Part shown: one piece after another, positions 11,532 to 22,405 of the stretch | Layout: every line of letters begins with the position of its first letter | Position numbering within the stretch: position 1 is the stretch's first letter | Assembly: GCA_977006965.1 (NCBI GenBank) | Contig: OZ345381.1 | Span: 682,001 to 746,000, forward strand | Direction: 5' to 3' | Length of the DNA: 64,000 nt | From: Phymatolithon calcareum | Taxonomy: Eukaryota; Rhodophyta; Florideophyceae; Hapalidiales | The notes under the pieces: model-generated | The model's database searches: none | Told to the model about the DNA's origin: nothing | The model's input: only the letters and a program-made list of their open reading frames with translations | Program-made: the position numbers and the translations under genes

Positions 11532-14340
11532 TTAGTCGTGGCGTGGTCGTTTAGGCGGACCTGACCACGGTGTTTCGCAATCATCCCGTTTTTGTGCGAC
11601 CTCCTGCTCCAACGCATTTGCAAGACTTCTGGCGTGCACAGCACTAATGCTGTCCACCAGTTTGAATGCTTCCACTAGTCTGTGCGCTTCTCTGAGGCCA
11701 CTTATAACTGCCGAGGCACAAGTTGTAGGATATTTGCGACATGTGTGCTCTCCAGCGAAGAATAATGAGTTTGCAACTGGGCGCGCGAGGAGGTCATAAT
11801 CCACACCAGATGATTCTGTGGTTATGTTGGTATAAACCCCTTGAGAATGCTTGTCGTTGCCCCACCGAGACACAGCTGTTGCAACTGGGTACGGTGCCTG
11901 TGGATACCGCCTTCGTAGCACATTCATGGCCCGGTTCACGATCTCTTGATCCCGTAACTGTTCTAACCATTTCGCTGCAGGCTCGGCAACCATGCCGATA
12001 AGGATCGGTTTTCCGTAACATGGTTCCATATTGTAAAATATGTAAAACTCTCCTCGAGTTTCTTCATTCTCTCGGAGGTTCCCGAACAAGTCCTTGTTGC
12101 TCCAAAAGCACTCCTGAAACTCAAGAATCACCTTCATTAGCCCCCCACATCCAAGCCTCTTAATTGCATTACGCTTGTATAGCGGTAAACTTGGCGAAAA
12201 TGAAATAGAATTCGACTTCAGGACCCCCAGCGGAACAGTCACAACAGCCGCGTCAAAAGATTCAGATATAATATTTCCATTTTCCCGCCTCGTCACGTGT
12301 ACTGAGTCCGCACCAGGGTATGTGTCTGAATACTCCACTGCAACGACCTCGGTATTCAGCTTAATGTTCCTTTCAAGTCCTGAACCAAGACCGTCCAACA
12401 GCGTCTTGAACCCACTTTTCACCAAGGCGTGCTCCCCAATGAAACCGTAAGGATCATCTTGGTCCCAATGCATGAGACTGACGGTGTCGAGTGGTCCAGC
12501 ATTCCCATATTCAAGATTTGCAACGTGCCAGCGAAGCAAGCGTTTCACTAGCTCGCGCTCTTCGGGGCCCGGAGCAGGGAGGTTTGGCTCCCCCGTGAAG
12601 GCAGCGGCACGAAAAGCAGCACTTTCAACGTCAGAAGATGAGCTGTGAGAACCCTCTGATGCATCAATGGTGCGACGAATATCCAGATGACTCACGTCTG
12701 TCTGACTTTCTGCATGCTGCTGAAAGCTCGGCGACCGCGAATCAATTGATGAATTCGGCGACGGAGTGTGGTACACATGAGAGCTCCCTTGTACTGCAGT
12801 AGAACTGGTAACATGGACAGTCGACAGCTCGCGCTCAGGCTCCGGTGGTTGTTCCGGCGTATCACTGATATTTTCGATACTGCTCGCTTGACGCAAGTTC
12901 TCCCGGATGGCGAGTGCGCGATAGAACACCTCGCCAAGTGATGCATTTCGGATTCTGGAATGTGTCCTGAAAGTCTTGCGAAAAACGGCTGTTACGTCGA
13001 GGGTAAGGTTATATTCACGCTCCGCCCATGTGTCGATCTCCTTTCTGACTTGATTGCCGTCCGTGTCAAATAATGAACATTCGTTGTCTACCACATGAAG
13101 TTGGGCTTCGGTTTGCTCTGCGAGAAGCGCTAGTGGGTTTTGAATAAGGCCTGTGATGAGCATAGCGCCAAGATCGACATTGCAAGAAAAGCCTTCCTTT
13201 GGCACAGAATGCACTCTCCCTCCAATACGGTCCCGTGCTTCGAGAATAGTCACACTTATTCCAAAGGAACGCAGTTGGCGAGCAACTGTAAGCCCAGCGA
13301 AACCAGCTCCAATGACTGCTACCCGCCGACGGCGGCGTGTTTTGTCCCGTGCGAACTTAGTGGCGACGGGGGTACAGAGAGGTATCGCTCCAATGTTGAT
13401 GGCACCAGCAATAACGAGCTGAGTGTAAACGGCACAGGAGAGCCCATGGTACTTGGCGGGGATGTCTCGCAGAGCAGAGTAAATGTCGAGACGACTTTTC
13501 ACATCACGGTGCCACATTCGTATAATGTGGTTGCGAAGGTCGAGGCGGACAGTAGCGGGGCACTCGGAGGACAAACCAGGAGGCATAGGACCGTTGATTT
13601 CCGTGTCTTCAAGTTGATGAACAGCATAGCGTGCTCGAACAACAGCTCTGTTTGCCTCCCCACTTCTTCTGAAGACCTTTAGAGCTGTGTCTTCGTTAGG
13701 GGGTTCGGTGGATACATTGAGCCAGTCGTAGGTCGGGCTCCAGTGATTGCAACGTTTGTATTCTGCCTCGACGGCTCGTTTCAAGTGCTCCTCGCATGGA
13801 CTGATCCATCGTTCATAATGTTGACGCCCTGCTGTCGAAAATGCGGTATAGCCCTCCGAAATATGCAAAAGTCGTTTTACGACTGTAAACTTGCGTGTTT
13901 CCATCACCTGCACGGGATACGAGAGGGCGTTTCATTGCCGAATCTGTTAGTTCATGCTGTTCGCATAGTGTTTTTGCGCGCGTGGCTTGCGAGTGGAAGA
14001 CGAAGAAGCTGTCCCAAATGCACACAAGATAAGTAAGGGCTAAAACGTACAATTTTCAATCCGCCTAGCGCTTGAACGACTTCATACATAAAGTAGGAGT
14101 CTATAATTGTATGCACGCCACGGCATTTGCACTCACAATGTTAACAGTATGTTCGAACACAATGAAGAGGGTCGCCGAAGGCAAAGCGAAGCGTAGAGCT
14201 CACGTACCGAGATAGTGGTGGTCGAATTTTGGCCACTTGAGGAACACAGGGGGGGTTTGCTGAAGCCAAAAGTCTCGCAAGACATCCTCGAACACTGCAC
14301 GGCCCCGCAGCCGGGCGAGGGGATCGTCAATTGGTGGCAT
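11532..14340 (-). CDS. LSD1-like FAD amine oxidase with ARID and SWIRM domains
   Basis: Three exons on the minus strand are 14340-14208, 14100-14051 and 13907-11532, giving 852 residues. Both introns begin GTACGT and end AG, and the phases (1, then 0) fit exactly. The domain order is: ARID, residues about 14-105 (VFEDVLRDFWLQQTPP, LDSYFMYEVVQALGGLKI, GRQHYERWISPCEEHL); SWIRM, about 150-240 (RNHIIRMWHRDVKSRL); then an amine-oxidase domain with the FAD loop VAVIGAGFAGLTV near 257. The domain keeps the lysine of LSD1 (GGLMKVILEF) and the C-terminal FAD block FFAGEHTCRKYPTTCASA. By family it should demethylate mono- or dimethyl-lysine on histone H3 in the nucleus. The LSD1 Tower helices are replaced by a Ser/Glu-rich low-complexity linker. 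The ARID call depends on the two small upstream exons being spliced on. Confidence 0.9.
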
Positions 14341-15360
14341 CTTCGAATGTAGGGAACAGTGTGCCGCGCATGAAAAAATATATCTCTATGCTAGAGCGAA
14401 ATAAACGAAAACGCAACGCGTAGAAATGATATGCGCGATGCGCAGTGCGGGCGTGCGAAACGGAATGCTATGTGAACTCGAGAGCCCACCAGTAACACTC
14501 CAATCGCACGTGCCTCGTTGGCGAATGTGGCGCGCTGAACGATATAAAGCGCGCAGAGGGAAATACTTGCTGGTGAGCAGTTTAAGACTGGTTGGTACGG
14601 TCCAGTGGAGCGCCTTTTGGTCTACAGATTTTGCGGTGGGGCCGTACGCAAGACGCTCCAATACGATCGGAGGTCGGCACAGTCAGTGCAGATCCTCGAC
14701 TGAAACAAAATTGGTTTATACGTTATGACAACCAAAGTCGATGCCTGAGCGCTTATTGTGTGTTTAGTGCTGTAACTACTGTAATGCATTTTCAAGTGAC
14801 TTTCACTTCCCCCTGATGGGAAAAACACGTGTCGAGCCCTTGTCAGGAGTGTCGGTTCAGACAAGAAAACGAACAATTGTTTGTTAAAACAATGAAAGGG
14901 CACGGGAAAGCAATCTGCCCACTAGTCAGCCATGAATAATGACCACAACGATTGCCCCTCGAGGGGCAGCTATCATATTCTGTGGGTGAAAAATATTGAC
15001 GTTGGACAGAGATTGCGCGAATATTGCTCTCGGATACACGTTCCAATGCCCAGGGTGCGAAGTGACTGCAGTGTTTCCACGACCCGAAGCAGATGATAAA
15101 TGATTCTATCACTGTCGCCAATGAGGAGATTTTGCTCTAGATTTTATCCAATAAAACGAATCCCCCAGGTGGATATAGGGAAAGTCCGATTATAAAATGG
15201 AGGTTCAGAAATTGCCAAATAAGATCAGAATAATATTATGAAGAGGATTCTGACAATGGAACTTGAAGTTGTGTGTCAGAATATTTGAGCCCTAACTGAT
15301 CGAACGTCCGATTAATCGGTAATTGGAACCAGCTATATATCTGTTTCCAAACACTGTGGT

Positions 15361-15402
15361 TTGAAAGTTTTGCACGTCTATATAGACATGCAAAACTTTC
15401 AA
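15361..15402. repeat. 42-bp near-perfect palindrome
   Basis: The arms TTGAAAGTTTTGCA and TGCAAAACTTTCAA flank GTCTAT/ATAGAC at the centre. The only mismatch is one C/A pair. There is essentially no loop, so the DNA could extrude as a cruciform or be transcribed to a tight hairpin. Confidence 0.85.
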
Positions 15403-15767
15403 CCGTCAGTATAGCGACTGTTTGACTCTTACCGACTTAACACCGACTTCCCGAGAGAAAACACCTTCGCCCGAAGAACGAAGTTCTTCTTTATGAGGCA
15501 ATAAACTCATTTTTTGCGGAAAAATATAAAAAATATACCACGCGAAGACTCATCTTCTGGGTATTCACCTGCGCGAGTCTTGTGTAGGTCCTTAAAGTCC
15601 GCGAAATTCCTCAAAGATGAGCATGATCGGCAATTTTTCGCCAACATAAAAGTAATCAAAAAATAGCACAGGGGAAAGTGGTAACTCCTCCGAACTTGGC
15701 TGAGTGGGATATGCTGCGAGGGAACATTGCTTGTGGGCTAGACTGGATGGGAAGGATTAATGAGTGT

Positions 15768-15803
15768 ACTCATATCTGTACAGTACTCTGTACAGATATG
15801 AGT
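15768..15803. repeat. hairpin with perfect 16-bp arms, 4-nt loop
   Basis: ACTCATATCTGTACAG (15768-15783) pairs exactly with 15788-15803 around TACT. It lies in intergenic DNA. Confidence 0.85.
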
Positions 15804-16740
15804 GGTGCCCGCGACAGAGAATTTCGGTCTCTGTTTATAGGTACTCTGGCATAGGTGAGCCGCGGCGATGCCAATTTACCAAAGCACGTGGCTGAAAAGC
15901 TCTTCTCAAGCCTCGTAAGGGTGCTGCGTGCCACTACGGAGCTGGAACATCTGAGGACACTGCTTCTGAAGTTTTAGAGACATTAGAACTTGGGAAAGAG
16001 ACTGGGGTCAAAATTGTCTCAAATGACAATATCAGAGGGGCTGAGAGATGAGACAAGAAGGATTGAAGCAAAAGAACGCACATTCAACAGCCGGAACAAA
16101 CGGTGCGGAGCCTGAGGAGGAACTCCACGTGCCAAATGAGCTGGAATGTACACACTGAGATAAGATTTTTTCTTCAGACGATCGCAAGCACCAGCACCTT
16201 GGATCATGTGAGGATTCTCCAATGGAAAAGCTGACATAGTGTCAAGGGTAATATGTAGAGCACGGGAAATGCTACACACTCGTGACATCCACATATAACC
16301 AGCAGGAAGTGACTCCTTTGTGGAAGATATTGATGCATCTCAGGTGGATCTGTCGCCTCTTGCTCGTGGCCGAGCGAGAAGAAGTGAGTCTAAGCGCCCA
16401 ATCGCCACAAATTATATTGAAAAGTATTGGGAAGAGATTCAGCCCATGTTTGATGCTGGAAGCTTAGACAGTGCGAAAAAGCTCAGTGTCGCCGGAATGC
16501 TGCACATTTGCTTCTACAAAGTCGTGGAAGATTAGGCATACCATTTGAGACTGACTTGACTCGAATTATATCCGCAATGTATCACAAGGATCAGAAGAGT
16601 ATATCCATGTCTACGGAGCCAAGGTACACAATGCCGAACATTTACGCACTCACGATCCAAGAAGTTCTCGAGCAGAGGATTGGAAAACGCTGCCAGCAGA
16701 CGGCCTCAAACTCCTGAGAGTAAAATTCCGATACGAAGAT

Positions 16741-18511
16741 GGTTCATGTCCCACACCTACAGCGTGAAGAAATTTATGGTGCCATCAATGCAATGAAAAA
16801 ATGGGAAGTCGCCTGGTGTTGATGGAATCCCGGTCGAAATCTACCAAAACAGCATTGCAGGAAGAGATACACTCGCCGAAGACCAGATGACCGTGTGCGA
16901 AGAAGAACAAATACTGAAGACGTCTCCGTCGGAGCCCTGATTATGATACATAAGAAAGGATATATCGAAGAGAGGTCGAGCTAAAGGGCTGTCTTCTTCC
17001 ACATGCATTCAAGATTTTCTCAATGTGCGTCCTGAACAGGATTCTCCCACTCGTAGTACCTCTCCTCCCAGAATCACTATCTGGGTTCCGACGATCACAA
17101 GGCACACAAGGCAATTCATGTATCCTTGCCTGGACGATTGACCACCTACTACAAGAGGGAAGAAAAGCTGTGGCTACTAACATAGATGTCCCCGCCGCTT
17201 TCGACAGCCTATCACATGATTTCTTACTCGAATCACTGCGCACATACCGGGTACCTGAGAAATACTTGAGAATCGTGAAAGTGATGTACGACAGCGCAAA
17301 AGTCAATGTCAGACGGCAGCTTCCAGGAGGCAGACGGGAATACTCCCGACACATAAGCGTTAACCGAGGTGTGCTGCAAGGAGACATTCTGAGCCCTCTA
17401 TGCATTATAATTGCTCTAGACCTCATATTCCAAAGGCACAACACCTCCTCATGGATCAGACTGACTCCAACGATAAGACACGACAGACTCGAGTATGCAG
17501 ATGATGCCCTGTTTATTGACGAAAACGCACCTGCGTGTAAAGATCTCCAACCCAGCTTCCTCGCAGCATCCTTTCGAACGCGGGAAAGCTGGGTTGGAGA
17601 TCTCTACACGCAAAAGTTTTGCACAACATATTCAACCCAAAAGCACTGTATCCTGCACAACCCACGAACGCTTGCATTGTCTCCCCATCCCCAGCGTCGC
17701 AGCCGTCGATGGGTATGGATGTCCATCTGCCGGAACAACGCAAGGGATGAAAAGGGGCGCTTTGATTGCACGCTTGCCAAGTTGTCCGAAAGAATAACCG
17801 AGCAGAAAATGAGTATCAGTAGAGTACTTTGATGGGGAGGTGCGTGAGCCTCTTTGTCTTGATGATGAACATTAGGGTGTCATATCAGCACCAAAACCGA
17901 AGGTGCCCAGCAGGTACGGATCCGCGACAGACAAGATTGTCCGTCGTAAGACACAAGATGAGCTTCTCAACGAAATGGAAAAGGTGAAAATAGGAGCTGA
18001 AACTCTTGAGAATGTAATGGACTTCAAGTACTTGGAAACAATGCAATCATGACCAGCAGACCATATGACGTCCATTACCTATCGTATCGAAATTGCCAAA
18101 TCACGTTTCAAAAGGCTCTATAGACTACTCGCAAACTCGTCACTACCGCTTCCGCTTCGCTTATGTCTCTGGAGAGCCTTGGTCATCTCGACTTTGATAA
18201 AGGGACGTTAATCCTGGATTCTTACGAATCCAACCCTGAAAAAGGTTAACGGTACCGCATCGAAGATGCTGGCCGCCATGACGAAAAGAACGATAGCCGA
18301 AGAAGCAAGAGAACCCTCCTTTCCGGTGATACGATGGATTAAGGACCATCGCTGGGGATACTTAGGATATGTTTTACGCATGAATGAGAAGAGGTTCGTC
18401 CGCAAGATAATGCTACAATGCGCACCCAGAACATACTCCTCTCTCCTTGGCGATATTCCAAACCAAGATATCGAATCGGCTATGACAAACGCTTCCGGCC
18501 TCATAAAGTAG
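16741..18511 (+). mobile_element. non-LTR retrotransposon reverse-transcriptase region, decayed
   Basis: The plus strand carries successive pieces of one reverse transcriptase in shifting frames. EEIYGAINAMKK and SPGVDGIPVEIYQ lie near 16.76-16.85 kb. An open stretch at 17023-17832 has NIDVPAAFDSLSHDFLLESL, GVLQGDILSPL and the catalytic YADD. Further pieces are NEMEKVKIGAETLENVMDFKYL near 17.97 kb and the post-RT block RWGYLGYVLRMNEKRFV ending at 18511. Known non-LTR elements show this same order. Several frameshifts and stops make it non-functional. A 63-bp palindrome interrupts the frame just after YADD (17541-17603). No endonuclease domain is recognised upstream. Confidence 0.85.
17541..17603. 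repeat. palindrome inserted after the RT YADD box
   Basis: AGATCTCCAACCCAGCTT (17541-17558) is exactly complementary to 17586-17603. Partial pairing extends outward (CGTGTAAAGATCT / AGATCTCTACACG). It sits a few codons after the catalytic motif, where related reverse transcriptases have no such repeat. Confidence 0.75.
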
Positions 18512-21471
18512 AGTCAAATGAAGCCTTTTAGACATGCTAGCCTCTTAGGGGAATAAAGCAATCATCCCTTTGAAGCACGGCGGCTGAGGATTGGCTGCGT
18601 AGAGATTTAGATGTTAAGCTCCCCGAAGCTCTGCACTTTGTGCGGCTTTGAGCTATTGTGGCATCAAGTACCTCTCGTATCTGTTAAAGTCTACTGTAGC
18701 CGTAAGGATGGGGAGTTGTTCGACAATTCCGAAACCTGAATAAAAGAAAAAGCAATCATCACCGTCATCATCAAGATGGTTCATATCCGGTGGACTTCCT
18801 TGCTGAGAAAGTATCAGAGGGAAGATCAGCGTGCTCAAATGAATACACAAGCAGCAATCGTATCTTTCTTCAGAGACAGAGTCCGATTAGCTCTTATTTC
18901 CATTGGATATGCTACTCCCGAGCAACGTGCCAGTCTCATCAGAGACTTCATACTTCTCGTCAGGAGCACAATTTGCTCTTAGGAATACTTCTAAATTCGG
19001 CCAGAGTGCTGCATAGCAGATTGAACAGTCCCCTCACAAATAAAATCCAAGAAAAATCCAAGTTAGTCCAGACTGCGTGGTCTGCAACCCCTTCCGCAAA
19101 ATAAGGTTCTGTAATGAAATCTATATTTTTACTTATTCCGATTTTGGAAAGGTCTGTTGACAGTGCCTCTTTTCAAATGGTCTCTAAATTACACTTACAA
19201 ACAATTTTTTAGAATAAAATGGAGTACATGGGAGAGGACCACACGACGAGACCGTTCGATTTAGGTCCTTTCGGTATATTTCCGCAAAGAAGAAGAAATA
19301 TATATTTCTCTACGCAATATCTTCCTCAAAATCAGCAAAAAAAGGTGTCTTCTCTCGCGAAGTCGGTACGGTTTTAGCGGACTCTCAGAAATAGCTCATA
19401 ATTCGAGTTGTGCTCTCCGAGGGACATTCTTGAGAATACGATTTTTGCTTCCGCACTACCAGGCTGGATTTTGAATGGTAATGAGGACGCGTCTAGGTCA
19501 TGGTGGCTGCTGTGTGTATCTATGGGACATTTTTTCTCATAACGATTTCTAGTTTTCGGAAGTAGAATTGCTTTTCAACCAAACTTTTCGTGATGGAATT
19601 GCCAAAAACTCTTTTCGAATTGTTTTTCAAGTTTTTGCTAAAAAGTGTCTGAAAACATCTGGAACGAAAATTTGCAAAATCAACGCTGCACGGGGGAATC
19701 AGTCAGTGCAACCAGGGGAGTGTTATGGGGGGGAGTAACACGAACCCCTTATCATACCGATTTTTTGGATTTGCGTCTATAGTGTGTGTTTGATATAATT
19801 TTGCAGAGATTAATTGCTTCATAAAAAGGAGAATGAAAGCTGAAAATATGGCCCTCGTTCCCGGAACATTGGGAGTTGCCAATGTAGCGGTCGCTCTCGT
19901 TGCAGTATTCGATTTTGTGGTGAAAAACAATAGAAATATTCTGTAAACAAGAGTTATTATTGATACAGCCTGAACTCATAATTTTTGCCGGCACATCAAT
20001 GTCATGCTTTTGCAGACAAGTTTTGAAACAAAAAAAAACCGTGTTACTCCCCCCCATAACATTCCCCTGGTGCAACACTTGGAAAACGATTCTTAATAGA
20101 ACCGACTCTGAAGTTTCTTCTCGACCAATGTGCTGCAACTTTGCGGACATCGTTTCAGCATTTTTTTCAGATGAGACTGGGGGAGCATGACCAAGAAGCA
20201 GTCGTATTGCGCACCAGATCCAGTTCCACCACTTGCGGAGATACTATCGCCCTCAGTGGTATACGCTGAGCAAAACTGGATAAGCACTATTCCTCCAAAT
20301 TACAAAAGAACCCCTGGTCCGAGCCACTTGACCTTATACGCCAGAGCATCAGGTGGACGATAAGGGGTGATGAGTTCCGAAGCTCCTTGTGATGCCTGGG
20401 CCGAAGACTCGCGCAGTGCATAGGCCAGGAAGTCAGGAGCTGGGAGATTAATGGCTCTCTGATTTCTAAGGGGCTAAACAAAACATCAAGATTGCTTTGG
20501 ATAGGATAACGGGCAGAAAAACGCTCGATATCCTCAGGGCTCGGTTCGCAGTTCACTGTAAGCTGCACCTGAACGTCAGGCACTGATGCATCATCTTGCC
20601 GACGGCGACTCAGTCCGACTTGGAACGCCGCTTAATTGCAACTGGCAGCATGCCCTGGGTTGACTATGTTGATGATCTTTACCTTTGTTTTTCGCGACGG
20701 TTTTTGGACCAAGGTCCACTTTTCTCACAAAGAAGCGCTGAAATGACCACTATCTTGTTCAGCGAGGGCTTCCAGAACCGTCACGCTCACTTTCTGGACT
20801 GTGTCAGTGCACTATAGAGTCTGGAGCACTCTTCCAGATTTGCTACTGCGGTTGATTTGGTATGAACGGGGGCACCGACTCGCCATCGAGCATCATTCTA
20901 TTGTCGCATCATGGCAATGACTTCAGCATCTCAATGTGCTGTCACTGTAGCAGCCTTAGGTTGAAACAAGATAGTCATTCACGCGTGTTTCGTTGCACGA
21001 GCAACCAGACGGACGTGGATAGTTCTCGTACAGTAAAGAAGATCGACAGAGACGCCAATGCTACCGCGAATAGCGGTACTTTCGAGCTCAAGGAGCCACG
21101 TCCTCCGTAACTACGAAAATCGGCCTCTGTCCCTCCTAGATTTTACTTCTGCAATACATACTTACTGGCCTTACTTCAGCGGGAGTACCACGGGACACGC
21201 CGGGGATCTCCGGCAATTTTCGGTGGTTATACTGTGCATTTGTACGGCCATGATCAGCAAAACAGACCTTTATTGCTCCTCCTCCTCCAAATCTCCAAAA
21301 AGGGAAAGGAAGTCAAAAACTCCGCATTTCTGCACTGCCGTCAAGGTAGTACGGATGCACAAAGCTCACCGAAAAGGTCACCAATGAAATAAAGGACAGA
21401 CGCAAAAGAGAAACATTCTGCTAGGAGTCGTACGCTCGTCCCTCGCACACAAAAATGATTTGCCATGAACC
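18512..21471. other. intergenic block with one TIR element
   Basis: Apart from the TIR element at 19707-20074 and an inverted-pair member (19271-19367), nothing is firmly recognised. A minus frame near 20287-20583 lacks an ATG and needs a frameshift to stay protein-like (PPDALAYKVKWLGPGVLL at its end). It could be a pseudogene fragment of unknown origin. Confidence 0.4.
19707..20074. mobile_element. 368-bp MITE-like element with G-rich TIRs
   Basis: Terminal inverted repeats of about 35 bp read TGCAACCAGGGGAGTGTTAT then GGGGGGGAGTAACACG at the left (19707-19742). The right end (20041-20074) is the near-complement, with a missing base and a substitution near the outer end. The interior has no coding frame or known family. 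No clear target duplication is visible, so superfamily is undetermined. Confidence 0.7.
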
Positions 21472-22405
21472 TCACTCAACTGCAAGCGAGACGCCCATCT
21501 TTGCCGATTTCATCTCCTTGACATCGAAAGTACTCGAAAGCGTGAGGGTGGTCTTCGGTCGGATCACTTGCAAATACGTAAGAGCAAGCTCTCCAGTTGA
21601 GTTGACCTTGCCCTTAATCGTCGTCGCACCGTCGAGTTTCGCCGCGCCGCCAAGGGTCAACACAGCCGTGTCCTTCTCCCGGTTATAGTCCATTTGTCCA
21701 GCAACGGCGAAATCTGGACGCACCTGGTGAGAGTAACAAAGCTTCCCCTTTGCCCCCTTATCTTGCACGTGCAGGGAAATCTCACTCTCACGTCCGTCAA
21801 AGTACGAGCACGCCATATTGAGGTCTCCAGCCTTGCCTTTCTCCACATCGTACCCGGACTCCGCGCCAATGACGGCAAAGCCGTGCATCTTGTTGCTGGT
21901 TAGGACTGCCGCTGCAGAAGCGTTCACTTTCTTCTCATAGTAATCCCCAAGCGCGGTGAGACCCACACGTCCTTGACTGTATTCCAGTTTGGTGACACCA
22001 ACCTTCTTGCCGACGCCGAAAATAAGAGACGTCGTTAGTCCGTCCAATGCAAAGTTATCCAGCTTGAGTTCACCCTCAGCACGGCCGGATGTGAAAAGCT
22101 TGGTGGTAAGCGTACCGGACGCAAGTTTATGCTTGATCCCCAACTCGGCGTCAATGTCCTCTTTGGCTTTCGTTTCGCCGGATACGGTAAACGTCCTTCC
22201 ATTGTTCGTTGCAGTAGCCACTTTCAGCTTGGAATTGAAGACATAATCATCATTCAACAGTTCTGTTAGAGTCGAGGGACAAAATATGAGTGCGTACGGC
22301 ATTGGTTAGTGCATTTAGCGGTGGCGAAAGCGCAGATCGGAAAGCAAAATCAATGAACAACAAACTTTTGGCTGTCTTGCCGAGATCTGAATACAGCTTT
22401 GTCAT
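21472..22405 (-). CDS. mitochondrial outer-membrane porin (VDAC)
   Basis: Exon 1 (22405-22366) encodes MTKLYSDLGKTAK. A 103-nt intron (GTTTGT...AACAG) follows, then exon 2 (22262-21472), giving 276 residues. The joined start MTKLYSDLGKTAKKLLNDDY reproduces the conserved VDAC N-terminal helix (Y.DLGK.A.D.....Y.F). Without exon 1 the frame begins in non-conserved intron sequence. The rest is the alternating short-strand pattern of a 19-strand beta barrel, ending FDVKEMKSAKMGVSLAVE. Family length is about 275-285 residues, so it looks complete. It forms the main metabolite channel for ATP, ADP and anions across the mitochondrial outer membrane. The protein is divergent in sequence but the fold pattern and ends are clear. 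Confidence 0.88.

Larger units (their letters stand above)
14341..16740. other. intergenic block, no intact gene
   Basis: It holds two strong palindromes (15361-15402, 15768-15803) and one member of a distant inverted pair (15442-15540). A plus frame at 16320-16535 looks protein-like but matches nothing I know; it may be upstream coding of the non-LTR element that follows. The rest shows no recognisable feature. Confidence 0.45.

Noticed and set aside
20287-20583. Minus frame of 98 codons
   Set aside because: It has no ATG and needs a frameshift to stay protein-like; kept only as a remark in the intergenic entry.
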